Source: Asparagopsis taxiformis (Eukaryota > Rhodophyta > Florideophyceae > Bonnemaisoniales > Bonnemaisoniaceae). From it: a stretch of DNA of 64,000 nt. Both the position numbers and the translations under genes were made by a program. Numbering within the stretch: position 1 is the first letter of the stretch; each line of letters starts with the position of its first letter. Positions 19,144 through 28,797 of the stretch are shown piece after piece. Under the pieces are notes generated by a model. The model was not told the DNA's origin. It saw only the letters and a list, made by a program, of their open reading frames with translations, and did not search any database. The stretch spans positions 172,574 through 236,573 of the forward strand of contig JALQPE010001817.1 in assembly GCA_030407315.1 (NCBI GenBank), read 5' to 3'.

Positions 19144-19833
19144 TCAGATAGTTGAGAAACGACGCATGAGGTAATCACGCCGCTGATATGTTACAAACCG
19201 AAATGTGATACCATTTTCTGTAACAGATTCGGGTAGAGCCCATCCCTGTGGACAATTTGCAGCTGGTAGAATGAGATGTTGTCCGTGTGTGTCGTTGTGC
19301 TCATGCTCTGCACCGAAACGTACCCATTCAGTTTGATCAATCTCTGGGAAAAAAGTATCGCCATCCCAATCGCCCTCAATCTCTGTAGCAAAGATCGTAC
19401 TGCAAAGCGGATCTGAAAGGGTAAGTGCGTGTCGATAAACCGCCTCGCCGCCTATGACGAAGACGTTCTTCCTGAATGGATGAGCACTGGTAACAGTTTC
19501 GCCATCGTCATAGCCAGCTCCACCAAAGCCAGCTTCTGCAAGCAGCAATGCTTCGTTCCAGTCATCAGCGTGCATGACACCGGCTGGGGAGGGCCATCCA
19601 GCATCACGGGAAAGCACAATATTGCGACGGCAACGAAATGGAACGGAGTCAATTTCCGCACTCTCGAAAGTTCGCCGACCCATTATGATGGGAGCATGTT
19701 CGGTGAGCGCCTTGAAGCGTGCAAGGTCGGTGGGAAGTCGCGGCCAGGGTAACGCTGAATACAGACCTATTGCACGAGATTTGCGTGCATATGCCACCAC
19801 GGCAGACAAAGCTGCTTGGGATAACTTGGTCAT
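19144..19833 (-). CDS. DHFR: dihydrofolate reductase, standalone
   Basis: Single exon of 229 residues. DHFR landmarks: IGLYSALPWPRLPTDLARFK (substrate Asp in the TDLARFK part), 'PIIMGRRTFES' (NADPH site), 'RNIVLSRD', 'VFVIGGEAVYRHAL', and the ending 'GITFRFVTYQRR'. It reduces dihydrofolate to tetrahydrofolate. A Gly/Ala/Asp-rich insert (GFGGAGYDDGE) precedes the VIGGE motif. The frame stops without a thymidylate synthase domain, unlike the DHFR-TS fusion found in land plants and many protists. No N-terminal targeting peptide is obvious. Confidence 0.92.
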   Translation of the reverse strand: MTKLSQAALSAVVAYARKSRAIGLYSALPWPRLPTDLARFKALTEHAPIIMGRRTFESAEIDSVPFRCRRNIVLSRDAGWPSPAGVMHADDWNEALLLAEAGFGGAGYDDGETVTSAHPFRKNVFVIGGEAVYRHALTLSDPLCSTIFATEIEGDWDGDTFFPEIDQTEWVRFGAEHEHNDTHGQHLILPAANCPQGWALPESVTENGITFRFVTYQRRDYLMRRFSTI

Positions 19834-20009
19834 GTGTACTCGACTGGCTTGACGTTGTGCAACAAGACGGTGTTACTTGCATGCTACTGCGATTGCAATA
19901 AACTTGATACACTACTTTTTCACTACAATTTTGGCATCCATAGCTCGACCAGCAATGAATTTTAATCTCATCCACTGATGTAAACACCAAACCCCTCATC
20001 AACTCTGCA

Positions 20010-20864
20010 ATGTTTCGTCGACGATCTTCAACCAGCGCTCCGCCCCGAGTGCTCAAGCCAAACATTCACTCTCCTTCGTTTTCCATGTTTGGACTCACAC
20101 CACGCACGATTCTAACCCTGCTTGCTATTCATCTTGTCATTGCGCTCAATCTTCTTCTTGCCCATATCAGTTTGCTGCCACATTTTCCGCATCTTTACCC
20201 ACTCGCTATCTTTCTAACCCTTATGAGCTCATGGAGCTGTTATGCTACCATTCGTCGTACGTCCTTTGGTCAATACCATGCATTGTCGACTCATGATTAC
20301 CAACCCGTCGGTACCAAGCCATGCACTAAGTGTGACCGAGACAAGAAGCCACGCACCCATCATTGCTCCACTTGCAACACTTGCACTGAACGCATGTGTC
20401 ATCATTGCGGCATACTCGGTGTATGTGTCGGGGCCAATAACTATAAAGCTTTTGTGTTGTTGTTGTTTTACGGTTTCGTTGCTGCACTGTCGCAGGCTGT
20501 TCTGTGCTTCGATGAAGCCGTGCAAAAGGGTAGTAAGCTCATAACCAATTGGCGTCGCGTTTCATCAAATATATTACTCGTTCTTTGGCTTCAGCTTTAC
20601 TATCTGCAGTACTGCCTGGTGGCCTTCCTGGGGCTGATGCTGTTCACCCATCTCTACCTCATAGCACTCAATCGTACAACGCTTGAAGCATGTACCTTGA
20701 ACAACTGGCGCTCCGTTTTCCCCCCGTGGCGCGTTCAAAAGTGGCCATTCGACAATGGGTTCATCGCCAATTACTACGAGGTATTTGGCTACCCGCTATT
20801 CGCACTGTTGCCCATCGCCAATATCCCATTTCCTCCATCCGAGCATCAGGAACAGATTTTGTAA
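20010..20864 (+). CDS. DHHC-family palmitoyltransferase-like protein with CHHC motif
   Basis: Single exon of 284 residues with four predicted membrane segments (about 30-50, 55-75, 145-165, 185-215). The Cys-rich domain is present: CTKC near residue 108, 'KPRTHHCSTCNTC', then 'MCHHCGILGVCVGANNY'. DHHC is changed to CHHC (Asp to Cys), and the usual P-W-I-N after it is G-I-L-G; the nucleophile Cys is kept. TTLEAC (TTxE) and 'FIANYYEVFG' after it are the standard C-terminal family motifs. These enzymes S-acylate Cys residues in Golgi or plasma membrane. Loss of the Asp may lower activity. It converges with the Hint gene across 15 bp. Confidence 0.87.
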   Translation: MFRRRSSTSAPPRVLKPNIHSPSFSMFGLTPRTILTLLAIHLVIALNLLLAHISLLPHFPHLYPLAIFLTLMSSWSCYATIRRTSFGQYHALSTHDYQPVGTKPCTKCDRDKKPRTHHCSTCNTCTERMCHHCGILGVCVGANNYKAFVLLLFYGFVAALSQAVLCFDEAVQKGSKLITNWRRVSSNILLVLWLQLYYLQYCLVAFLGLMLFTHLYLIALNRTTLEACTLNNWRSVFPPWRVQKWPFDNGFIANYYEVFGYPLFALLPIANIPFPPSEHQEQIL

Positions 20865-20879
20865 CCTGTGTGAATAAGT

Positions 20880-22181
20880 TCAATGCATAACACTTACCAA
20901 TCGTGATAACCAATGATTCCAATGGCCCGCAAGCAAGCTGTCTGCAAGCGCTTCCGTCATTGCAGCCAAGCCGATGCGATGTAATACTCGGAAAGGCGAC
21001 AACGCTATACTGGCGACTGCTGGTGGCACAGCTGTGGTGTAACAACTTACACGGATACCAGACACTAACAGATCGCCCGAGAGCGTATGAGGATTATACA
21101 AGCCCTTTGTCAGCACGGTGGTAATGTTAGTGACGGTAATACGGCGACCGTGAGCGTCAACGAGATCGTCTCCGAGAAGAATCCGATACGCCGGTATCAA
21201 TTCGATTTGAGATGAAGCGGGATGGGCGAAGCGATAAATATAGTGACCATGACTGATTGTGAGCGAATTATCGGTAGATGAGCCAGTGAAAAGAAATTTG
21301 AGCATTGGTGTGAGAGCTTTAGGGTCGCGATGTGAAAACATATACACACGACTGAAACGATGAGCATGTGTTTTCACGAAATGATCGGTTGAGAGATGAT
21401 GAATGGGGATATGAGTGCCATCGTCAAGTTGCACGGTTTCGTGCGCGGGGAAGCAAGCACTGGTCGATGGTTCTGGAGCTGGAGTTGTAGATGCTCCGGT
21501 GTTGGAGGTTATATTGGTGACACCATACTTTTCTGCTAATCCTAGTAAGACTGTTATGGGATTTGTTTCTGAAGGTGAATTTGGTATAGGGTCATCCTCG
21601 TACATTTTTGCATCGTCGGTGCCGGCATCCCATCCGGTGAGGACGAGATTCAATTGTGGTCTGAATTGGCCGTTATCGCAAAACTGTTCGGAACTGATAC
21701 CGACGAAGAAGTCTGGGGACGGAACTATCTTGGAGATGCAGCTAATGAGAGTAAAATTTTGGTTGCCATTGAGGGTCAAATTGAACGAGACTTCACTGTC
21801 ACCTGCGGAGATAGTTTCAGTGCTATTCTGAAATTGAAAGACGGTTTTGTTTCGGGGCGCCATGTTTTGCTCGAGCTCTGCGATGAGGAGAGTAGAGTTT
21901 TGCTGATTCATTAACGAATAGATGGCATCGGAGGGATGTTCGTTATTTTTCCACATGGTGTAGTCGGCATTGTGGGATGCGCAGATGAGACTAGTGAAAC
22001 CTGGAGCGACGCTGGATTCGATGGGGAATGCGGGATCTTCCTGTGCATTCCATTGATATAAAAAGCGGACTGTGTATGAATGGGTGGATGAACATGGGAG
22101 GGAGTTGTTCATGGCGGAGGTGTGAGCGATGAGGAGGATGATGAGGGTGCAATTGAATGGGAGCGGTTTGCGGGGCGCCAT
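20880..22181 (-). CDS. secreted Spondin_N plus Hedgehog-type Hint (Hog) protein
   Basis: Start chosen at 22181, where a signal peptide (FNCTLIILLIAHTSA) follows; the open frame continues up to 22247. The product has 433 residues. Residues about 36-203 form a Spondin_N domain: 'YTVRFLYQWNAQEDPAFP', 'SHNADYTMW', 'PSPDFFVGIS' and 'WDAGTDDAKMY'. A Thr/Pro/Ser linker leads to a Hint domain starting at Cys243 (CFPAHETVQLDDG). It has the TxxH signature in 'LTISHGHYIY' and an ending 'GLYNPHTLSGDLL' then VSCY, closely like the end of the Hedgehog autoprocessing domain. By family knowledge the chain would cleave itself before Cys243. The minus-strand gene converges with the DHHC-like gene. Confidence 0.88.
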   Translation of the reverse strand: MAPRKPLPFNCTLIILLIAHTSAMNNSLPCSSTHSYTVRFLYQWNAQEDPAFPIESSVAPGFTSLICASHNADYTMWKNNEHPSDAIYSLMNQQNSTLLIAELEQNMAPRNKTVFQFQNSTETISAGDSEVSFNLTLNGNQNFTLISCISKIVPSPDFFVGISSEQFCDNGQFRPQLNLVLTGWDAGTDDAKMYEDDPIPNSPSETNPITVLLGLAEKYGVTNITSNTGASTTPAPEPSTSACFPAHETVQLDDGTHIPIHHLSTDHFVKTHAHRFSRVYMFSHRDPKALTPMLKFLFTGSSTDNSLTISHGHYIYRFAHPASSQIELIPAYRILLGDDLVDAHGRRITVTNITTVLTKGLYNPHTLSGDLLVSGIRVSCYTTAVPPAVASIALSPFRVLHRIGLAAMTEALADSLLAGHWNHWLSRLVSVMH

Positions 22182-23085
22182 TTGACTGATAGTGTTGGGC
22201 GGGGGATGGCACGAGGAAGAGCGCGCGACGGCGGTGTGGGTGTGCACACGCGCGCGGGAGTGTGAGCGCGGGAGATGTGCAGGGCGGGGCGGGGGTGGGT
22301 GGGCTTTGTTGGGTTGGGGCGGGTGCGGTGGGAGTGGTGCGACGGGCGGGCGGGTGGAAGGAGAAAAGAAATATGGAAATAGCGGCGATCACAAAACGAC
22401 AAGATACGGTTGGGTTGGGTAGGGTTGCGGGCGCAAGTTGGAACGCTGTGAGTGGTTATGAGAGATAGTGTGGATTGGCGTGCAAGCAATGCGTGCGTGC
22501 GAAGGTAAACGAGTGCGCGAGACGATGGGTGCGCGCTGCGATGTGCAGCGTTATCTGCAGGGGTGGACCGATTGTAGCGTGTGTGAAGAGTAGACGGCGG
22601 AGCGTGGCGCGATGCGACGCGACGCGATGCGATACCATACCATACCATACACTTGCAGTGCACAAGTTTGCACTGCAGTTGCGACTCGAGCGAGCGCGCC
22701 GTACACCCAAACGCCAACCACCGGCACAGCTGGTGGTGCCCTGTGACCCCTATGCCCCCGGTCCTCAATCGCCCCCTCTCCGGGTCCATCGTCAACAGCC
22801 ATGTGCTGCAGCGGTCCGCCCTTGTCATCAATCCCCCAAATTTAATTCAATTTCATCCCGAGTCCTTTCCCTCTCCCACTCTTCTTCCCAATGCCATTAC
22901 GTCATGTCACATCTTTTCTGACTTTTGCCCTCATATCAACGTCCCGTGGCCCTTTTGGTCCTCTTCTATACCTCATCCGCCACCACAACTTTAGATACCA
23001 CAATCCTCCCTCCTCCAATCCTCTCCAAACACCTGTCCACCTCCTCAATAATATCTCTCAACCACTCAGATACAATCTGCTGCAC
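22182..23085. promoter_or_regulatory. divergent spacer between Hint and F-box genes
   Basis: About 0.9 kb with strong strand skew: G-rich on the plus strand up to about 22450, then C/T-rich after about 22850. It holds a short tandem 'ataccataccataccatac' (about 22630-22650) and a small inverted repeat with TGCAGTGCA/TGCACTGCA arms near 22655-22678. Open frames here look compositional. It presumably contains both promoters. Confidence 0.4.
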
Positions 23086-24426
23086 ATGCTTGCCCCCACC
23101 TCCCTCCCTCACTCACTTCCAGTCATGCTTTCCCTTTCATCTCTTCCCAGTGATCTCATCGAACACATCTTGTCCTTCCTCATTCAACAACCAATTCGAA
23201 CTTCCATCCTCTCCACAAAATCCGTCCGCTATCTTCTCCCATTCGCTCTCACATGTCGTCGTCACTACCGTATCACCATCTCCGCCATCCATGGCCTCTC
23301 TATACTTCCGCTCCGTTTTCCTACATACAAACCTGACAACAACATCCCCCCTTTTCCACAATGCCTCCGAGATATCTCCCCGCCCCCAAAATCAACTAAA
23401 CTCCCCATCCGTACCGACATCTCAACCCACAATCTTTGCGACGCACTCCGTATCCGATCACATCTGCACACTCTTCACCTTTCGCTCGCTGTTCGAATCA
23501 CCGATGCCGGCATGCTATCCTTAGTTCCGCTCCTACAAAACCTTCGCCATCTATGTATTCGTGGCAACGAAGCCATCACCCTCACCACTATTAAGGCCCT
23601 TCGACAATGTCCCAAATTGTGCCACCTCGACCTTTCCTACTGCTCTTCTCTCGGCGACGACTGTGCACCATATATTCGCCAGATGCACCAGTTACGCTCC
23701 CTGGAAATTTCCGACTGGAAAGTCACCGATTCTTTTGTCCGCCTCATATCCTCCTTGCCCACTCTGCAACATCTCAGTTTGTGCACTTGTCCTGCCATCA
23801 CATCCCAATCTTGTCACTATCTCGGCCGATTCGCTAACAATTTGAACTCTCTCAAATTAAAGGCTTGCGTCAATGTTGATGACGATGGCGTTGCCGCTCT
23901 CAGTGGATGCAAGTTACTGCAATTGCTCGACCTCTCTATGGTTAGGGGAATCACTGACAGCGCAGCTGCTCTCCTGGGCGATGCACTTTCATTTCCGTCC
24001 CTAAATACACTGATGTTTTCACAGTGCATGCAACTGTCCACCAGTGCCTTTGTGTCTCTTTCACACAATCCAAATATTACCAGTTTGGATTTCAGTTTTT
24101 GCTACTTCTTGACCGATGCCATTTCACAACCTCTTCGTTTTCTCTCAAATCTTCAACATCTAGACCTTAGTGGCTGCTCATCTCTCAGGGACGATACTGC
24201 AAAAGAAATTGCACGGCTGCCAAAACTCACTCACTTGCGGTTGACAAGCTGTGTCGGCTTCACGAATCGCAGTGCACAACACATTAGCTCGGCTGTAAAC
24301 ATTCCGTTGCAACTTGTGGATGTTAGGGGGTGCAAGTTTTCATTGGACGCTACGTCGTCACTGCGTAAGAACTGTATCGAGCTGCGCGCTTCGTGGGAAA
24401 CTCAAAGTAGAGCAGACTCACCGTAA
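23086..24426 (+). CDS. F-box and leucine-rich-repeat protein
   Basis: Start taken at the ATG at 23086 (446 residues); 23125 is equally possible, and the longer frame from 22891 adds an unlikely extension. An F-box (LSSLPSDLIEHILSFL) is followed by about 10-12 Cys-containing LRRs of the AMN1/FBXL type, for example 'CPKLCHLDLSYCSSLGDD', 'LQHLDLSGCSSLRDD' and 'LTHLRLTSCVGFT'. Such proteins are substrate receptors of SCF ubiquitin ligases; the substrate is unknown. No intron is needed. It converges with RIC1 across 109 bp. Confidence 0.88.
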   Translation: MLAPTSLPHSLPVMLSLSSLPSDLIEHILSFLIQQPIRTSILSTKSVRYLLPFALTCRRHYRITISAIHGLSILPLRFPTYKPDNNIPPFPQCLRDISPPPKSTKLPIRTDISTHNLCDALRIRSHLHTLHLSLAVRITDAGMLSLVPLLQNLRHLCIRGNEAITLTTIKALRQCPKLCHLDLSYCSSLGDDCAPYIRQMHQLRSLEISDWKVTDSFVRLISSLPTLQHLSLCTCPAITSQSCHYLGRFANNLNSLKLKACVNVDDDGVAALSGCKLLQLLDLSMVRGITDSAAALLGDALSFPSLNTLMFSQCMQLSTSAFVSLSHNPNITSLDFSFCYFLTDAISQPLRFLSNLQHLDLSGCSSLRDDTAKEIARLPKLTHLRLTSCVGFTNRSAQHISSAVNIPLQLVDVRGCKFSLDATSSLRKNCIELRASWETQSRADSP

Positions 24427-24535
24427 TGCGTCGCGTTCAACTAAATTGATGCTAGTGGAGTCGCATTGAAAGTGCCGCTTTTCAGAGTTTAGTAATACAT
24501 ACATAAAGCTACAATGCTCGTTTCTCACCCGCTCA

Positions 24536-27500
24536 CTATGATTGCAGTTCTTTGGGCATAGCAATCTCGTTCAAAACCGCGACAAGCGCATCATATCCAG
24601 CCACATTGAATTCGTTCAAAGCCGCAATATACGGTTCAAACAGTTCGTCATGCGAACGAAGAACTACCCGGATCATGGATATGTCCAGCAAAAGGGTTGC
24701 ACAACAAAGAATAATGTCTGGAGCTCGTGCTGCTCGGCCCACCGTCAGCATGTAATTCAATTCTTGACGGCACAATTGTCGTGCCTTTGCTCGGATTTCT
24801 TGCAGTGTTTCACTGTCATAACATGCCGGTGGCGGCGGCAACTGCGAACCAAACACAATGTCTGCACCAACTCCGGCCAACTCTACATTTGCGTTGGAAG
24901 CAAATGAACGGGGCGTTACGAATGTGTTGGCACTAGCCTGTCTTTGCAAATTACCATCTTTTCTCGGCTGACTTTTTGCAACTTCCACGTCATGATTAAA
25001 TGTACGCATTGCACGCCTTACATCCTGTACGTCCGGTTCGGGCAACTGGTATTGCCGGTGCATTGCCACAATCGTGTTTCCGAAATCTCTGACAAACGGC
25101 TTACTCATATTCTTGCCCTTCAATTCCCGTTTCAACCATTCGGCCAGAGGGAAATCCATTCTGACCGCAAGTGCTCCAAGATTGCGAAGATTCATTTCAT
25201 TCAGTAACCACCTGGCGTGATTCAGCACTGCCAAATCCACAGCTGGAATCCGGCTTGGTAGTGCCTCTCCATCGCGCTTTACTCCTGACATACCATGCAC
25301 TATTTCTCCTTTTGGAATTTCAGCCGCCTCTGCTATCCATGAAACATCTTCGGATGTTCGTAGTTGCGACGAATTGAGCATTCCTGCACGATCAGCCTTT
25401 GCTAAAAAGTTGGAAAGATCCGCGGCAAGCGCCAGTTCACCTCGCCCGAGAGCTGCCTCTACTAGTCGCAGAGAATGTGGTGTAGATGATATAAACCCCC
25501 ACATCTCCTGCAGAATGACAAGGAGGCATGCTGCAGTCCGTAGTCGCCCAGACACAAAACACTGTTCTAGCAGTGCAGCGGGCTCACCTGCGAGTGAAAA
25601 TAAGAGTGGCCATCGCTTTGAATCAAGCTTTCGCGCGCATCGCACAACGATATCTTCGTACTCACCAAAATATTTGAGAAGTCTTATTACTCGAGGGAAT
25701 AATTCGCTCCCTGCCTTCCTTCTCCTTGGAGACTCTGGATACCCCTTTCCAAGCTTTGCATGGCTTGCGACCACATTATACATTCGCTCTGGTAAAACAC
25801 GGTTATGGTCCATGGATGAGTTCATCCCAAATCTATTCCCGTCCACATTGGGATCTTCATCGTGTTCCAACACTGCTTCGTACAAGAGCCACTCAAGCGA
25901 ATCAATGAATTGTGGTTGGGTCACGCATTTCAACGCAACTTGAAGCGCACTTCGTTCGTCACTCATTGATTTCATCAAGAGATGACGAAGAAGTGTATGC
26001 AATATAGGTTGCCGCTTCACTTTAATGACATGGCATGGCATAGAGCCTCCGTCAGTTTCGATTCCATGTGTCACGAAGCCCTGTGTTGCTCCTAAGAGCA
26101 TTCCAAACTTGGACATGATAGACAATGGGTACACTTCGGGGTCCAGTTCAAACCATTGTTCAACTTCCACTCGCTTTCTTTTGGAGACAAATGGCAAGTT
26201 GATGTCATCCTCATCCTCTGGGGATTTCCCTTGTGGGCTTTTCTTCAAAATTCCGTCTTCGAAGCAAACGTGTAATCCATCATCCCCGTACGCCCACCAT
26301 ACAGGCCTGTGGGAAATCAAGTCGAACGGAGTGCAATCCATTGGTGTATACCAAAATCTCTCAACATATCGCAGCAGTGGAGTGGATACCATGGTTTGCG
26401 TATCAAGTAGAATAAGCGATCCGGTGCTTCTCAGTAGCATCACATGTGTAGGAGGAGCCAATGTCGAGTTTCCTGAAGGCGAATTACTTTTTGCGTGGGC
26501 CAGGGGTGGATAGATTCTTGCTTCACTTATTCCCCCACCTGGGGCAGGTGGTGGAACGTCTTCCACATCGTATCCATTCTCAGTGACTGGTCTTGCATTC
26601 TTATCTTGCTGGTACATTGGGGCTGACTCTCTTGTTGGAAGCAAAAGTCTATAAACTTCGCGCAGATCCATACGTGAACTGTTGTGATTGCCTAGAACTT
26701 GGAACAGAAATACTTTAGCATCTTCGCATACGACGAGAAGATAACCATCTGCTCGGACATCTGTAAGGATTGGTCGAGAAGGCAGAGCACGCTGCGCCAG
26801 TAATGCTGTTGATTCGATTTGATCCCGTGGATAGAGAAGAAGCTCATATGTTTTGGAATATCCTGAACGGGCATTTCCTGTTTCGTTTTCATTGCCAATT
26901 ATGACGGTCTTTCCTATCCATGCCAGAGCACAACAGCGAATGCGGCGATCATGTTCCAGATCTCCAAATACACGCCATCGCTGCGTTCGAACTTGACATA
27001 TTGCCACTCCATGTTCTCCGGCGACAGCAGCGTATGACGCATCATTATTGATCGCAATTCGCGAGGGTGGCCAATTTCGCCACAAATAATCATGCGGAAT
27101 CACCAAATGTTGCCACGAGAAGAGGTCGGTTGAAGCAACTCCGCCTTGATGAGTTTCACTCAGATTGTCTTCTGCATGCCATAAAAGAAGAACTCTATCC
27201 GACCCAAACATTGCGACTCGAGACGACTCGCTCTGACAAGATCCACCTCCTGCTATACATTTGTAAAATGGAAACTCCATGAAATGACAATCCTGAGCAA
27301 TGGGTGGCGAGTCGGTTGTGCGGCGTGGAGAAGCCCACAGAAATAAACTTTGAGGAGCCCAGCAAGCAGCTTTGACACCTTGCTCCATTGGACTTTCTAC
27401 AGTGTGTGGCCGCATATCTTTGTCTCGATGCGCTGGTGTTGTAGGAAGGGTACCACCCACTGGTGGTAAGGTCCACATCAGACGGCAACCTGAGACAGAC

Positions 27501-28558
27501 CAAACAGCAAGCCCTCGCTTTTCCCAACCCACCATCAAGGCCGATCCATCTTCAGTCCATCGCAAAACGGTAGCAGCACCAACATCTCTCGGTTCAAAAT
27601 ACCAGTTGGAGAGACTGAGACGACGCATCACAGGGCATTTATCACCTGCAGGGACACCTATATAATACTGTTCAATGTCACCGTTAGCCAATCCAACAGT
27701 TGCCAACATTCGTTGGGGCTCCAAAGCAACGGAGACTGCGTCGTATGTGCGAAGCCATCTGCCGTCAATAGCGCTGGGTCTAGAGCGGCCGCCAGAATGC
27801 AACGCGAGAAGGAATGCGGGACCATCTGCGAGGACGACTGCACAGAAAGCAAGTTGGCGGTTGTAGGCGAGACAGCGTATTCCTCCTACATCATCTGGGG
27901 GAGTCTCTTGTTGAATGGCCGCTAGGATGGGATCTGAAGAAATTTGGCCGCGCTGTACAACTCCCATTTTTGAAATAGCGTCATTGTTTCGAAGAAGTTC
28001 TGGGACATGAGTGCGCCATAATAAATCGCCGTCCCAACAAATGCAAGCGAAATCAGCAGTGGACGTTGCGAGCAAAGCGCCCGCCGGGCATGAAACCATC
28101 GCAGTAATATGCCCTGAAGCATGGGCGATGCGAAGTTCTCCAATGCGCTGCATGCGGAGCGGAGAAATTGGCTGCGGTTGAATGGGTAAGTTATCGTCGG
28201 ATCGGAAGTGTAAGAGGCCGGGAGGGGTGGGATAAGGAGTGATACTGAACATGAGCACAAGACCATTCTTCAAAGCAGCTATGACGGTACGCGAATCTGT
28301 AGACCAGACGGCATCCACAAAGTGACCCTCATCAGCGAGAACGGCGGGGGAAAGAATGAATCGAGCCAACAAAGCGCGATGTTGCCTAGCGCTCCAGACG
28401 TGGAGGCTGCGGTCAGCGACAGTGAGGACATAATGATCGGAGGGATCAAGGACGATAGAGCGCACGTCGTTGTGAAGCTGGACGGAGCTGTTCGGTCGAG
28501 GGTTGCGTCGTTCGGGGAGGAGGTAAGTTTTGGGCCAGCCGCTGATGAAGTAGCCCAT
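24536..28558 (-). CDS. RIC1: RIC1, RAB6 GEF complex subunit
   Basis: One uninterrupted 4 kb frame of 1340 codons. It starts MGYFISGWPKTYLL like other RIC1 proteins, followed by WD-type strands ('VLTVADRSLHVWSARQ', 'VWSTDSRTVIAAL', 'IRCLAYNRQLAFCAVVL'). The RIC1 domain begins at 'SLEWLLYEAVLEHDED', and a helical tail includes 'LPRVIRLLKYFGEYEDIVV', 'LLEQCFVSGRLRTAACLLVI' and 'ALGRGELALAADLSNFL'. With RGP1 it activates the Golgi GTPase Rab6/Ypt6 in endosome-to-Golgi traffic. Length fits the family (about 1000-1400). Confidence 0.92.
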   Translation of the reverse strand: MGYFISGWPKTYLLPERRNPRPNSSVQLHNDVRSIVLDPSDHYVLTVADRSLHVWSARQHRALLARFILSPAVLADEGHFVDAVWSTDSRTVIAALKNGLVLMFSITPYPTPPGLLHFRSDDNLPIQPQPISPLRMQRIGELRIAHASGHITAMVSCPAGALLATSTADFACICWDGDLLWRTHVPELLRNNDAISKMGVVQRGQISSDPILAAIQQETPPDDVGGIRCLAYNRQLAFCAVVLADGPAFLLALHSGGRSRPSAIDGRWLRTYDAVSVALEPQRMLATVGLANGDIEQYYIGVPAGDKCPVMRRLSLSNWYFEPRDVGAATVLRWTEDGSALMVGWEKRGLAVWSVSGCRLMWTLPPVGGTLPTTPAHRDKDMRPHTVESPMEQGVKAACWAPQSLFLWASPRRTTDSPPIAQDCHFMEFPFYKCIAGGGSCQSESSRVAMFGSDRVLLLWHAEDNLSETHQGGVASTDLFSWQHLVIPHDYLWRNWPPSRIAINNDASYAAVAGEHGVAICQVRTQRWRVFGDLEHDRRIRCCALAWIGKTVIIGNENETGNARSGYSKTYELLLYPRDQIESTALLAQRALPSRPILTDVRADGYLLVVCEDAKVFLFQVLGNHNSSRMDLREVYRLLLPTRESAPMYQQDKNARPVTENGYDVEDVPPPAPGGGISEARIYPPLAHAKSNSPSGNSTLAPPTHVMLLRSTGSLILLDTQTMVSTPLLRYVERFWYTPMDCTPFDLISHRPVWWAYGDDGLHVCFEDGILKKSPQGKSPEDEDDINLPFVSKRKRVEVEQWFELDPEVYPLSIMSKFGMLLGATQGFVTHGIETDGGSMPCHVIKVKRQPILHTLLRHLLMKSMSDERSALQVALKCVTQPQFIDSLEWLLYEAVLEHDEDPNVDGNRFGMNSSMDHNRVLPERMYNVVASHAKLGKGYPESPRRRKAGSELFPRVIRLLKYFGEYEDIVVRCARKLDSKRWPLLFSLAGEPAALLEQCFVSGRLRTAACLLVILQEMWGFISSTPHSLRLVEAALGRGELALAADLSNFLAKADRAGMLNSSQLRTSEDVSWIAEAAEIPKGEIVHGMSGVKRDGEALPSRIPAVDLAVLNHARWLLNEMNLRNLGALAVRMDFPLAEWLKRELKGKNMSKPFVRDFGNTIVAMHRQYQLPEPDVQDVRRAMRTFNHDVEVAKSQPRKDGNLQRQASANTFVTPRSFASNANVELAGVGADIVFGSQLPPPPACYDSETLQEIRAKARQLCRQELNYMLTVGRAARAPDIILCCATLLLDISMIRVVLRSHDELFEPYIAALNEFNVAGYDALVAVLNEIAMPKELQS

Positions 28559-28797
28559 GACTTGGTCGAAAAGTATGCGGCGAAACGGTCGGCAAGGATC
28601 GCAAAAGTAGCGAAAGTGTGGAGTAGCAGGGCAAGGCCGGCATTGGAATCGCGCCTAATTTTTTTTTCGACGAGTCGATTTTTGTGTGAATCATGATGCA
28701 GCCGATTTAGTGCGTTTGTGCGGCACTTTACATGAATTGTGATGCGACCTACAACCAATCAATTGGAAACAAGTGCCAGCGAAAATCTATAATACAA

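Noticed and set aside
21415..21914. Plus-strand frames of 138 and 86 codons
   Set aside because: They are antisense shadows of the Spondin_N-Hint coding region.
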